From Thermomucor indicae-seudaticae (lineage: Eukaryota; Mucoromycota; Mucoromycetes; Mucorales; Lichtheimiaceae): 64,000 nucleotides of DNA. The position numbers and the translations under genes were made by a program. Under the pieces are notes generated by a model. The model was not told the DNA's origin. It made no database searches and worked only from the letters and a program-made list of their open reading frames with translations. This document shows, piece after piece, positions 34,496-46,166 of the stretch; the first letter of the stretch is position 1, and every line of letters begins with the position of its first letter. The DNA is taken from assembly GCA_000787465.1 (NCBI GenBank), contig JSYX01000005.1:1-64000 (forward strand), read 5' to 3'.

Positions 34496-35981
34496 ATGGC
34501 ATCCGAAAATAAGAAAGCGCTTGTATTCTCAATTCTCGAGTTTCTTCAGAAATCATGCCAGGATGGAACCATAAGTCCAGATGACACTGAAGGAATTGAA
34601 GGTATGTCCTGGCGTGCTTCAATTGATCACGGAATTAACGCGTGTCGCCAGTGGCCATGCAATGCATTGGTGAAGCCTTTGGTGTCGACCTGAATGATCC
34701 CGCTCAGCAAGAAGCCTACAGCACCAAACCAGCGAACCTTTTGTCCATTTTTGACGTATACCTAAAGACCAAATCCAAGAACAAAGGCCAGGTAAACTTT
34801 TTTTTCACACGTAGAAGTTGATAAGAGAGTATAAGAATGCTGAAGCTCCCTCTGTATGAAAAAAAAAGGCTGCCGCTAGCTCCTCCTCTTCCGCTGCACC
34901 TGCACGTAAGTGTTGATAATTACTCTAAGAAAGAGAGAACGGGACTGACGTGGTTTTCACATTATTAGCGGTAAGGCCAGCCGGACATGATGCGTTTAGG
35001 AAATGCTAGCTGGGCTGATAGATCGATGCTGTAAAATAGAAGGAAGTCTCAGAAGAAGATAAGCAAAAGGCTGAAGAGCTCAAGGCCGCAGGTAACCGCA
35101 AGGTTGCAGAACGAAACTATCCCGAAGCCATCAAGCTTTATACCGAAGCTATTGCACTGAATCCCAACCAGGCCGTGTACTATGCTAACCGGTTTGTGTT
35201 CGATCCATATGATTGCGAGCTGGGGTGTGTGTATACTCAATGCGTTTGCCTGGAAATTTAGTGCTGCTGCCTATAGCCAACAGGGAGATCACGAGAAAGC
35301 TGTCAGCGATGCCAAGCGTGCCATAGAGGTCGATCCACAGTATAGCAAGGGCTACAGTCGATTGGGGTAACGTGCACTCGGAGGGTACAAAGAAAAAAGA
35401 AGAAACCTCACATATCATTCATTCATTCATTATTAGACATGCGTTGTTCTGTCAGGCCAAATACCAAGAAGCGGTAGACGCGTATGAAAAGGGTTTAGAG
35501 TTGGACCCAGAAAATGCGACCATCAAGTCTTCATTGGCCACGGCCAAATCAAAGCTTGGTAGCGTGGACCGTTCAGCGAACGAGGGTAGTGGATCATCAA
35601 CACGTGGCACCGACGGTGCCGGTGGCATGCCAGACCTGAGTGCGTTACTGAATAACCCGGCATTGATGAATATGGCGCAACAAATGATGCAGTCTGGTGC
35701 TTTGGACCAATTGATGAACAATCCAAACATTGCACAAATGTAAGTATCTATCCGTATTGATTGTCTTGTACGGCTCGGTATTGACACATGGAGTGTATAG
35801 GGCACAGCAAATGATGGGTAACGGCGGTGGAGGTCTTGCGGAAATGCTGCGGAATCCAGAATTAATGAATATGTAAGCAGTTTTCCCCATTGTCAATCAA
35901 GGAAGATATATAGCTTCTAACAGGGACTGTAGGGCTCGTCAATTCATGGGAGGAAACAATAACAACCAACGGAACAATTAG
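34496..35981 (+). CDS. SGT2: SGT2/SGTA TPR co-chaperone of the GET pathway
   Basis: Nine exons (34496-34601, 34652-34791, 34869-34905, 34969-34970, 35040-35191, 35262-35366, 35437-35739, 35801-35872, 35933-35981) sum to 322 codons. The N-terminal dimerisation domain ('KALVFSILEFLQ', 'CIGEAFGVDL') binds Get5/Ubl4. Three TPRs follow: 'AEELKAAGNRKVAERNYPEA', 'AAAYSQQGDHEKAVSDAKRA', 'AKYQEAVDAYEKGLELDP'. The C-terminal Met/Gln/Asn-rich part ('MNMAQQMMQSG') binds tail-anchored clients. Sgt2 hands tail-anchored proteins to Get4/5 and Get3. The frame between exons 3 and 5 is restored only by a 2-nt exon (34969-34970) flanked by perfect splice sites; see findings. Confidence 0.92.
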
Positions 35982-36099
35982 GCAATCTTTTTTGCACCTT
36001 TTTTCGTAATTTTTTTCAAGCTAGTGAAATGGTGCTGAGTCATTGAGTTCCCCCCTCTCAGTATGAATAACATTCCTTCTTTCATTACTCTTGATTCTC

Positions 36100-37241
36100 A
36101 TGTCTGTAACATCATCGAGTTCAATATATAAAACACAATTGCAGTTTTACCGTGCTCTTGAAACGGTTCGGCAATTGCCACTTGTTACGAAAAACGGGTT
36201 AGAGCCATCGGCTGCCGACAAATTAAGTCTCTACGCCTTGTATAAACAAGCTTCACAAGGCGACTGTAACATTCCGCGTCCATCGTCACGACAAGTGGTT
36301 GAATATGCGAAATGGTAACTTGCAGCAAGTGAGAGCCGAAAGGGAACATGACTTAAAGCGTTTAATATCATAGGAAGGCATGGGACCGTATGCGGGGCAT
36401 GAGCCCAGTGGAAGCGCAAAAGTTGTACGTAAACGGGATCATTGAACTTCTCGTTGAAGTGTGTATTACAAAGAGAGAGAGCTGATGATGAATGATGAAC
36501 CCATATCTAACCTATCCATCTTTCTAGTTTATCAGTCGATATCCGAATCACGAGCAAAGACCGGCATTTGAAGAGTCTCTAAGCTATCTACAAATGGCCG
36601 ACGACAGCGAGCAGCAACGGGAGACTGCTGCATTGGTGGATTTCGAAAAGGAACAAGACGAGCGTCTGACGCAGATTGATCCGCAGCAGCTTGTTCTTCA
36701 ATCACCACCTCCCTTTTCACTGAACGGGACCAGAAACACGAGTCGGTACGCTCCTCCAGCAGAAACCAGTCCATCCTTGATTACCGCCACCAGCACTACT
36801 ACAACGCAGCAGGATTATTACCCAATGACACCAGAAATATACCCATCATCATCATCTGTCGTAAACAACAAGAAGAACATCTATTATTCGATGCAGCCTG
36901 ATTCCTCTCAGCCAAAGCCGGCGATTGGATCAGAAACTGTACTGGAGAAATTACAGACGGACGTGGCCGCGCTTTCTGAGCAAATCGACCGCTTGCGCCG
37001 TGCAATGACAGAAAAGGAAGCCCGCAGGGGTGGTCGTTGTCGTCGATGGCTGTGGCTGCTGCTGAAGGCTCTATTGAAGCAAATCCTTGTGAACAGTTTT
37101 CTTTTCACGCTCGTGTTTGTGATTCTCTGGTATCGTCGTTCGCCGTATGCAGATGCCATGTTGGCGTACCTGAAACCTCGGATCCAACGAGCCATGCGAC
37201 AAGTTTTGGGTCGTGTGGTCCTATGGCGAGTAACTGTTTGA
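36100..37241 (+). CDS. Tail-anchored acyl-CoA-binding protein (ACBD5/Atg37-like)
   Basis: Three exons (36100-36314, 36374-36458, 36528-37241). The N-terminal ACB domain shows 'FYRALETVRQLP', 'ADKLSLYALYKQASQGDC', 'WKAWDRMRGMSPVEAQKLYV', with the Tyr and Lys that grip the CoA. A disordered Gln/Ser/Thr/Pro-rich middle is followed by a coiled coil ('LEKLQTDVAALSEQIDRLRRAM'-like, about residues 255-280), a basic patch, and a C-terminal hydrophobic segment 'ILVNSFLFTLVFVILWY' with a positively charged end. This is the ACBD5/Atg37 layout of peroxisomal tail-anchored proteins involved in pexophagy and ER contacts. Peroxisomal location is inferred. About 337 residues. Confidence 0.85.
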
Positions 37242-37354
37242 TAAATCAATAAAAAAATCAGGGACATGACTTGGAATTTTATCTTTGCTCCTGATTCATA
37301 TGGGAATATAAAAGGGTGGGGAAAAAAAGATGAGGGAGGTGAAAAAAATAAAGG

Positions 37355-37653
37355 ATGTCAAATTGTCCATCGTATGCCGAGTAAGTAGATTATCCACACA
37401 TACACGCACACACACACACTTTATAGATAGTTCACACTGTTATATATTATGCATATAAAGTTATGCACGAGAATACCATGAGCCCGGAAGCGGTGGTCCT
37501 TTGAACCTGCCTTTTCAGAGACCCATCAAGGCGTGTCGCACGTTTACGAGTGCTGTGATAGATCGAGTCATTGAATCCATTGCGTCTAGAGTATTTATCG
37601 ATCCTTTGCATTGATTTATTGGGGAGGGGAGGCATGCTTACTACTACAGGGAG

Positions 37654-37684
<31 letters not shown>

Positions 37685-39339
37685 GATGGCCAACCTTGAT
37701 CTAGCCCGTCTTTTCACCAACGCATTTCCCAACACGCTCGATACCACCATCGAAGCCACCGCCTGCATCGACGATGCACTGAACCAGACATGCGTGCCTC
37801 TTTCGTTTGTCGTCACGGGCGACATTGACAGTCTCTGGCTGCGGGACTCGGCCAACCAAATGATGCCCTACCAGCCGTTCCTAAACCAAGACCTGAGCCT
37901 GAAGCGTTTGTTCCTGGGCCTCATTTATCTGCAAGCCTATTATATCCGCGACGTGTCGCCCTACGTTGAAGCCTTTAACCGGCCGGTGGATATGGATGCC
38001 TTGTCTGTTGGCCTAGCCGCACCGCAGCCGCAGCCGCAGCAGCTCCTTCAAAAGGTTCCCTCGTTAGCGGCAGACAACAAGTGGGAGCTCGATTCGCTCG
38101 CGTCATTTCTCGGGCTCTCGTACGGGTACTGGAAAGCCACGGGCGACAAGTCGTTTACGCGGTCCGGGGTTTGGATGGACGCCGTGGATAGTGTGCTTCG
38201 GACCATTCAGGAGCAGCAGCAACCCATGTTTGATCCCGCCACAGGTTGGGTTTGTTTCTTTGGGTCTTTAGAGAGAGACTGATTGATTGATTCAATACTG
38301 CACGTTAGGCGCGCCCTTGAAACCGTACTATGTATGGGACCATCCATACTCTGTGAGTCCAGACGAGACCCAGTTTCTCAAGGGCGTCGGCAACCCAGCA
38401 CGGTACACTGGCATGGCCAAGTCCATGTTTCGACCTTCGGACGGCTCGTGCCTGTTTCCTTTCCACGTGCCAGCCAATGCCATGCTCTCCGTCGAACTGG
38501 ACCACCTGGCCGAGTTTTTGTTATCGGATACAGACAAGGCAGCCTTGGCAAGAAACTTGTCCAGCGAAATCAGAAATGGTATATTTCGGTATGCTGTCAA
38601 GGATCACGACGCGTTTGGTAGCGTGTTTGCATGTAAGCGTTTCGTCGTCATCATCCGTGTGTGGATGGGAATAACCGCGAGGGGTTCTCTAGATGAGGTG
38701 GACGGTTATGGTTCGGCCGTGTTTATGGACGACGCCAATGTGCCTTCGCTATTGTCCCTCAGTATGCTGGGCTTCGTGAAGCAGGATGACCCAGTCTATC
38801 AGAATACACGCAACATGGTCTTGTCGCGCGCTGGCAATCCGTATTATTTTGAAGGCCCTAGAGCGGGTGGCATTGCCGGCATCGGTAGTCCTCATGTAAA
38901 AAACAGATATCGCACAATATCTAATCATGGTCCGTGCTGACTTTTTGTGTTCATCTAGGTGAACCTGGGGTATACATGGCCCCTGTCGCTTATTGTTCAG
39001 GTATGTGTCATTCGTCCGCTTCCAATCCACAGAACACTGAATTCTTTGTTTTAGATCATGACCTCTTCGAACGATACCGAAATTCGAGGACTGCTCGATA
39101 TGCTGGTTCGCACGACAGACAATACCGGTTTGATACACGAATCGTTGAACGTGTATAACGATGGTTGGTATATATACAGTCCTTCCTATTGTTTGTTGAA
39201 CACATCAAACCTTTAATCACTGCTATTAGATCGAGAAAAGTATACGCGTTCATGGTTCGCCTGGGCAAACAGCATGTTTGGCAGAGCTATTCTGAAACTG
39301 GCCAATGAGAAACCTCATCTCATTTTCAACAAGACCTGA
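37355..39339 (+). CDS. GH125 family exo-alpha-1,6-mannosidase-like enzyme
   Basis: Eight exons (37355-37380, 37461-37590, 37686-38244, 38309-38632, 38693-38895, 38959-39000, 39055-39163, 39230-39339) sum to 501 codons. Family blocks are clear: 'RPIKACRTFTSAV', 'LARLFTNAFPNTLDTTI', 'FVVTGDIDSLWLRDSA', 'KWELDSLASFL', 'FRPSDGSCLFPFHVPANAM', 'VFMDDANVPSLLSLSMLGF', 'NLGYTWPLSLIVQ', 'YTRSWFAWANSMFG'. GH125 enzymes (DUF1237) are metal-independent alpha-1,6-mannosidases. The first two exons were found because the acceptor at 37685 ends a (TA)n repeat and the upstream exon restores the conserved N-terminus. No signal peptide is visible ('MSNCPSYAD'), unlike many fungal members, suggesting intracellular action. 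Confidence 0.9.
37659..37684. repeat. (TA)13 microsatellite at a 3' splice site
   Basis: Thirteen TA units end directly in the AG acceptor of the second intron of the GH125 gene (G at 37685). The usual pyrimidine tract is replaced by alternating TA. Confidence 0.9.
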
Positions 39340-39400
39340 TCAGTTCGTCCCGGGATAAAGGTATATGTCCAACGGGGGCTTTATTGGTCTTTTTCTCTTT

Positions 39401-40356
<956 letters not shown>

Positions 40357-40500
40357 AACCTGGGGGAAGGGGACGCGCCTGGGAAGTTATAGTCGGGGCG
40401 AAGCCATTCAATTGGGCGGGAAAAAAAGTGACGGGCTTTATTTTTCTTGTAACTTTTTTTTTCTTTCTTCATCCCCCACTTTATTTTTGCGAAACCATTA
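40357..40500. promoter_or_regulatory. Bidirectional promoter between BUD32 and PNO1
   Basis: Only 144 bp separate the two start codons. The interval contains 'CCATTCAATTGGGCGGG' around 40,405-40,421, with an ATTGG (reverse CCAAT) core and an adjacent GC-rich stretch, then a T-rich tract before PNO1. Shared control of the two genes is inference. Confidence 0.55.
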
Positions 40501-41449
40501 TGGCTTCGATTGACACATTGAAAGCACCTTCACTCGTATCCAAAAAGACACAAAAGGAATTGCAAAAGGACAGCGACGGCGATGAGGTCTTGATCGACAC
40601 CAATGCAGTCCCAGAACCAACAACAGAGGATATGGCGGTCGACTCCACCACCACCACCACCGACAGTAAACCCAATTTTGCACCAGCCAGCACTCGTGAA
40701 ACCAAAGTAATACCCTGATTCAAGAAAAAAAACAATGACAGTACTGTTCTAATGTGTCCAAAAAGACGGTTGTTAGAGGTAAACGCAAGATCCCTATTCC
40801 ACCACACCGCATGTCGCCCCTGCGACGGCACTGGCTGGAAATCTATACGCCGTTGGTGGAGCACATGAAACTCCAAGTGCGAATGAACGTGAAAGCCAAA
40901 GCCGTTGAACTGCGGGTAATGTCTCCTTTTTTTGTTGTTGTTACAAGCAGCAGCATCATTTTAATCCGAATGATGATGACCAGACATGCGCTGCAACGGA
41001 CGACAACAGTGCGCTGCAAAAGGGCGCTGAATTCGTACGCGCATTTGCACTCGGCTTCAATGTGGAAGACGCGACGGCACTCCTGCGACTGGACGATATA
41101 TACCTGGATTCATTCGAAATCAAAGACGTAAAGACTTTACGTGGCGATCACTTGTCAAGAGCCATTGGTCGTATCGCCGGTCATGATGGTAGAACCAAGT
41201 TTACGATTGAAAACGCAAGCAAGACAAGAATCGTCCTCGCTGATACGTAAGTTGACTGAATTGTCTCTCTCTTTTCGATCTAAAAGCCTTACTCCATCTT
41301 TTCATCATAGCAAAATCCATATTCTGGGCTCATTTCATAATATCAAGATTGCACGCGATGCAATTGTAAGCCTGATTCTTGGTAGTCCTCCTGGTAAAGT
41401 CTATGCTACGCTTCGCACCATAGCAGCTCGCATGAAGGAGCGCTTCTAG
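40501..41449 (+). CDS. PNO1: PNO1/DIM2, KH-domain ribosome assembly factor
   Basis: Four exons (40501-40706, 40766-40915, 40984-41246, 41311-41449) give 252 residues. After an acidic, Thr-rich N-terminus come '[19 protein letters not shown]', 'HMKLQVRMN', '[16 protein letters not shown]', '[18 protein letters not shown]', '[19 protein letters not shown]', 'KIHILGSF', '[18 protein letters not shown]', 'RMKERF'. This matches Pno1/Dim2 almost block for block, including the KH GxxG-like 'IAGHDG'. Pno1 holds the 3' end of 18S rRNA on pre-40S particles and recruits the nuclease Nob1. Confidence 0.97.
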
Positions 41450-41570
41450 ATTCAAACCTTGCTATACTCTCTCTCTCTATTGTACATGTAAAATGTTCTC
41501 CTTTGCATCGTTTTTATATAATACATCATTTGTCTGTTTTGCTTATTTTTTATTGAAAAGAAACAGTGAC

Positions 41571-43526
41571 TTATTCTTCCATTTTGTCCTTTTGGCCCTG
41601 TATCCAGAACAGTTAAATGATGCGGCCCTTGAACAATGCATGTAAAAGAAAAAACTTACGAAATTGAGGTAATCTAACGTTTCGCATGCTTCATATTCGT
41701 CAATCAAGTCTTGAACCACTTGTCTTGAATCATCAAATTCTTCGAGACCTTCTTCAAACATGGGATGTTTCCGATACTGTTCAAGGAAAGCATTCCGTTT
41801 TCTTAACCTGTCATACTGATCACACGTCCGCTGGAAAAGCTAAATGAACCCCGACCATTGGACCATTTAGAGTGCGTAAGACGTGGTGGGGAGGGGAAAA
41901 TGTAGAAGAGCTGCTTACCGAGGCTATGCTTGTGTGGTTCGCTAGCATCAAGCCACTCACACGATGTGGCGTCTGTACGTAGGGTGATTTCTTGGATAAC
42001 GCGACTTGGATGCTGGCAGGTGCCCAGGGTATAAATTGTGCAAGGCGACGTTCCCGAATGCGCAGCAAGGATTTATGTACATCGGTAGGATCCACTTCTC
42101 CTTGGATAATGTCCAGAACAGAGATATAACAACTTCGCTTGGATGGCACTGTGGAGACCATACGGTTCTTTGGCTGCAATAACCGTCGCATCACATCAAG
42201 CACCGTTGTCTTGCGAATGGTCTTGGCCTGCATTATTCTTTTTGTGTAAGCTATCACACCAAAGATTTGGCTTATATCACTCGAACCTTTTCTACTTGCT
42301 CACTTGAGAATGGCGTATATGCAGTTGTCAGGAAATGGCATCGCGGTGTTGGGATTAAGGAGGATACAATGCCGACCAAGTCATTGTTCATGTAACCAGG
42401 ATAACGTAACGTGGTGGTACTCGCCGACATGACGGTCGACACCTATATTTACAAATGAGAAAGAATGAATAGGGTCGCTCTTTTTTTCCAAGTGGCATAC
42501 CAGTTGATTCGTTTGTTCGAATGTAGGTGTCGCTATATGTAACCTGTCCGTTGCAATGCGTGCCAGTGCAGCATTGTCCAGTACAACCTAATCCAACCGG
42601 GTCAGCTCTCTCTCTCTCTCTCTCTCTCTCTATCCGCCTTTTTGTTGTGGGAATACATACGACGCTATCCGCATTGCATGTAAGTCGTTTGAGCGTCAGC
42701 ATACTGTTGTAGGGCTGAACCACGATATCGGACACCTCTTCCGAGTTGGGAAAAACAGAGTAAGTCTGGATCAGCTTTTTCGGGTATCGATCGTTTAGAC
42801 GTTCCAACAGGAAAGACCCAAGGCCGCTTCCGGTACCACCCGCGATAGAATGAAGCAGCATAAAGCCCTATCTCGCTCTCTCTATATCAGAGAACACACA
42901 CACTGTCTCTTTCAGATAGCTGCGCGCCATTACCTCCAAGGAATCACTTCCATCCGCTTCTCGATCGACCATATCAATAATGTCCTCATAAACCCGCTCG
43001 CCCTGAGAATAACCGTACGCCCAAATGTTGCCCGCGCCACCGCCTTCGTTCGATACCAGAATGTTTTCCGGGTTATACAGATTGGCGTAAGGAGAATCCC
43101 GGATATTGTTGATGACCTAGGAGCGTGTTGATGTGATGTAAAACAAGTGGGTTCTTAGAGGAAGGACGTACCCGTGGTTCGAGATCAAGCAGAATGGCGC
43201 GCGGAATGTAATGTTCGTCATCGGCCTATGGGTTTATTTCAATCCCCCTTCAAAGTTTAAATCCAAGCATACCCTCTGTCGCAACACTTGTCTACACAAA
43301 GACTCACTTGGTAGAAAAAGACGTCCTTCCGATCACCTCCTTCGGTGGCGAAATCCTCAAGGGTGCCGTCGCTGCTAATGCCGTGTTCAGTGCAAATCTG
43401 TCGCCAAAATTCGCTGCCGACTAGTTGACAAGAGTCAGCAATGGAGTGCAGAGATAAGAGAAAAAGGGCTGCATTACTTTGATTGCCACACTGGCCGGCT
43501 TGTAGAGTGATAATTTCGCGTGGCAT
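41571..43526 (-). CDS. TUBG1: Gamma-tubulin
   Basis: Multi-exon minus-strand gene, about 450 residues. '[16 protein letters not shown]' splices to '[15 protein letters not shown]', then 'DRKDVFFYQ', '[15 protein letters not shown]', '[18 protein letters not shown]', the tubulin signature '[15 protein letters not shown]', '[20 protein letters not shown]', 'VVLDNAAL', '[15 protein letters not shown]', '[12 protein letters not shown]' and '[12 protein letters not shown]'. The GTP-binding loops are intact. Gamma-tubulin nucleates microtubules at spindle pole bodies. The last exon is nine codons long. One intron contains a (CT)n repeat. Confidence 0.96.
42606..42630. repeat. (CT)n microsatellite in a gamma-tubulin intron
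   Basis: A CT dinucleotide run of about 25 bp lies within an intron of the gamma-tubulin gene. On the coding strand it reads as GA repeats, so it is not the pyrimidine tract. Confidence 0.85.
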
Positions 43527-43737
43527 GATTGTCAAAGGGGGGAGAAAATGAAAAATCGACCCCGTCACACAGAAATTCGCGTCAAAAAAAATCGTTCTCT
43601 CCTATTCAGATGCGATGCTTTTTTTAGGTATATGGCATTAACAGGAAAAGTATAAAGACAAGAAATTTACAATAAATCAAGGCTCTACAAAATAAAGGGT
43701 GTGGGTGTTTTTTGGAAGAGAGAGGAGACAGGGGAGA

Positions 43738-44875
43738 TTACAGTTTCTTTTCAGTGAGGTTGTGTTGGTAATCATGAAGACGAAGCAAATTGCGCTCGAG
43801 CATGGCCACCGTGACTTTACCCACCGAGGGCACAAAGATGGATGCACGCAACTTGATGTCGTCTTCGAAATTGGCAAACGACGAAAAGTTGATGGCAATC
43901 ACGCCGTCCCGCAGTAAAGAAGTCGGCATCTTGTAATTCGGGCTCGGGACACCGGTGATGACCACGTCGGACTGCGGGACCACGTCTTCGAGTTTCAGGT
44001 CGGTGTCTTCCACCTTGTGTGCTGCGAGTTTGATGCCCGTGCCGCGCGTAAAGATCTGGATGCCGTTAATGTCGACCGAGAAGACCTTGGCGCCGTCGTT
44101 CGAGAGCATGGCGGCTAATGGACGGCCGACGATTTCGCTCCGGTTCACGACGGTAATGGTGCGTCCGTAAAGACGGTTACCATACGGCAGCACCGAATTG
44201 TAGACGCCAATGTATTCGAGAATCTGTTGTTGTTGCAACAATATGAGTGGATCGGGCATATTGGACCGTGCATGGATGACACGTTTGTTACCTTGACAAT
44301 GGCCAAGGGCGTGCAAGGAATAATGCATTTCATGGTCTCGGCTTCGTCCAGATAACGAATGTTGTGGTACACATTGTAAACGAACTTGTGGCAGAGACCT
44401 TCCACATCCTTCAAAACACTGACACAGCTTTGCAAGTACAGATCCTAATCATGGTCAGCAAACGACTCATCAAAAGGAAAGTACAAGTAGTTTTTTTTTT
44501 TACCTGCTTGCCACCAAACACTGGATAATAGACCATGATGCCATTCACCTCTTTCTCTTCGTTGGCCTCTGTAATCTTCTGCTCGAGCTGCTGCTTGTCC
44601 ACTTTTCTCAACTCAAACTCGACTCCGGTTTCGGCACATGTCTTGGCCGTCCATTCCGCATATTTCTTCGCAGCTGGATCTTCGTTGGCCAAAAACCCAA
44701 CCAGCTTGGGCCGGATCTTTCGTTCTTGGATATCCTTCTTGATCTGCTCTCTGTTGGCAGCAGCACTTGTAAAAATCCAGTCCGACCTCTTTTTTGGAAA
44801 CAAAGGTGTTCCGAAATAGTACCTGAACGAAGCAGAGACTGTGGACGCCAGAATGGTCTTGCAAGAAGCAGGCAT
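43738..44875 (-). CDS. MTD1: NAD-dependent methylenetetrahydrofolate dehydrogenase (MTD1)
   Basis: About 330 residues on the minus strand. The N-terminus 'KTILASTVSASF' and 'LVGFLANEDPAAKKYAEWT', 'EVNGIMVYYPVFGGKQ', 'LKDVEGLCHKFVYNVYHNIRYLD', 'IPCTPLAIVK', 'LYGRTITVVNRSEIVGRPLAAML', 'VFSVDINGIQIFTRG', 'DVVITGVPSPNYKMP' and 'VPSVGKVTVAMLERNLLRL' follow yeast Mtd1 closely. The enzyme oxidises 5,10-methylene-THF to methenyl-THF with NAD in the cytosol. An early 57-bp stretch (between 'SASF' and 'AAANREQ') has splice signals, is a multiple of three and is stop-free; the yeast protein suggests it is an intron. Confidence 0.95.
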
Positions 44876-45359
44876 GATAATAATAGACAGTTTTCTGGAA
44901 GAGAAAAAATTGACAAGAAACAAAGATGTGTCTGATGTGGCAGAAGATTGATTCAACTTTGGGTGGCTTTGTTCAAGGTACATTTTCAAGTTCCGTTCGC
45001 ATGGGTCACCACCAGACAACACCTGAGGCGATGAAGAAAGAAATAGCGGTGATACATTCTAGTTCTTCTTTGGTATTTATCCAAATAAGCTTATTTATCG
45101 GTGCTGAAGCTTTGATCAGCGTCCGCGCTATATAACGAACAAAGAAAAGCGATCACTATGTGGTTACATCGATCAATTGCCCATCTTTCATCTGTATCTG
45201 TTACTGGAGACATGATCGTTTATCGAGTACCGCGCTGGCACCGCATCTGGATCACAAATAAATAATATTAGCTGAGGGACCTAATTGACTTTGGAAACAA
45301 GGTACGGCATTGCATAGGATGGTAGCCATGCCGCAGAATGCAAATTCCGATAGGCTCTT
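44876..45359. other. Intergenic region
   Basis: About 480 bp upstream of MTD1. It should contain the MTD1 promoter. I find no coding signal on either strand and no recognisable motif. Confidence 0.45.
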
Positions 45360-45729
45360 TTAAGTATCGATGCATGGACGCCATTGGAAAACGCCATCGA
45401 TTATATATAACACTCTTGACATCGCTTTCATAACTAATCGCTTCCTTTCAAGTTCGGAGTAATGGTGGACACATTGTGTTTTAATTGACCAGATCCCTAT
45501 AGGTTCCTATGACATTTCATAGACACATTACGATTAGCCAGTTTTCGAAAATGAAAGTATGAACATTTCTTCGTACCTGTTTGAATGTGACACAGATGGT
45601 GCAAGGAAGATCCCTTTGCGATAAAATTAGTACATCGATCAAGCATCCCTCTTCCCCTCGATATATATTTTTAGGAATGTCCTTCTGAAAGGGCTTTCCT
45701 GGTGGAGGTGGTGGCAATGGTTTCTCCAT
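45360..45729 (-). CDS. Hypothetical small protein, two exons
   Basis: Exon 1 (45729-45577) starts 'MEKPLPPPPPGKPFQ' and contains 'LPCTICVTFKQ'. A 70-bp intron with GTACGA donor, a 'GGCTAAT' branch-like site and TAG acceptor joins in phase 0 to exon 2 (45506-45360), which is open for 48 codons ('EPIGIWSIK', 'YSELERKRLVMKAMSRV', 'WRPCIDT'). The splice quality and continued open frame support a gene of 99 residues, but I recognise no domain. The Pro run could bind SH3 or WW domains. Moderate to low confidence. Confidence 0.35.
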
Positions 45730-45796
45730 TGTTCTCTCAAAGGCCGCGTGCTCGTGTTACCTTTTCGTGTAACACTAAACATAGCAAGCAGGAGAG

Positions 45797-46121
45797 ATGG
45801 GTTCCGTTCGCTCGATAGTAAGAAGCAAACCGCCCCGTGGATCTGGAAAATTTCAAAAGGTCGCAGAGAATCCAGACTCTATGACGACGAGAATCGTCGA
45901 CCAAGGAGCCAATAGAAAGCATCACGTTGGTGCATACATCAGCAGCTGTCCCAAGCGCCGATTTTCGCCTCGTTACACGAACGAAAAAGTGCCTTAAGCG
46001 AAAGCGGGCGCCTAAAAAGGATCCTGAACCCTCTTTTCCCAAATCTGCAGCATTTCTCCTGGGCACGGGGAAAGAGAAAGAGCAAACACGGCACATGCGT
46101 ACAAACTCGTCCTTGGTCTAG
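45797..46121 (+). CDS. Hypothetical small basic protein
   Basis: A possible two-exon gene: 45797-45817 ('MGSVRSI', followed by a GTAAGA donor) spliced to an acceptor ending at 45905, then open to the stop at 46121. The second exon is basic ('KKCLKRKRAPKKDPEPSFP') and reads like protein, whereas the alternative frame through 45797-45994 is less so. No family is recognised. It is divergent from the hypothetical gene ending at 45729. It could also be a 5' leader of the ZDS transcript, since only 45 bp separate its stop from that start. Confidence 0.25.
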
Positions 46122-46166
46122 AAAACCCATCTTGAGAGAAACAAGCTTTAGCATTACGGGCTGTTA

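Noticed and set aside
42388..42861. 157-codon frame ending inside the gamma-tubulin gene
   Set aside because: It is a real exon read through into an intron containing the CT repeat, not a separate gene.
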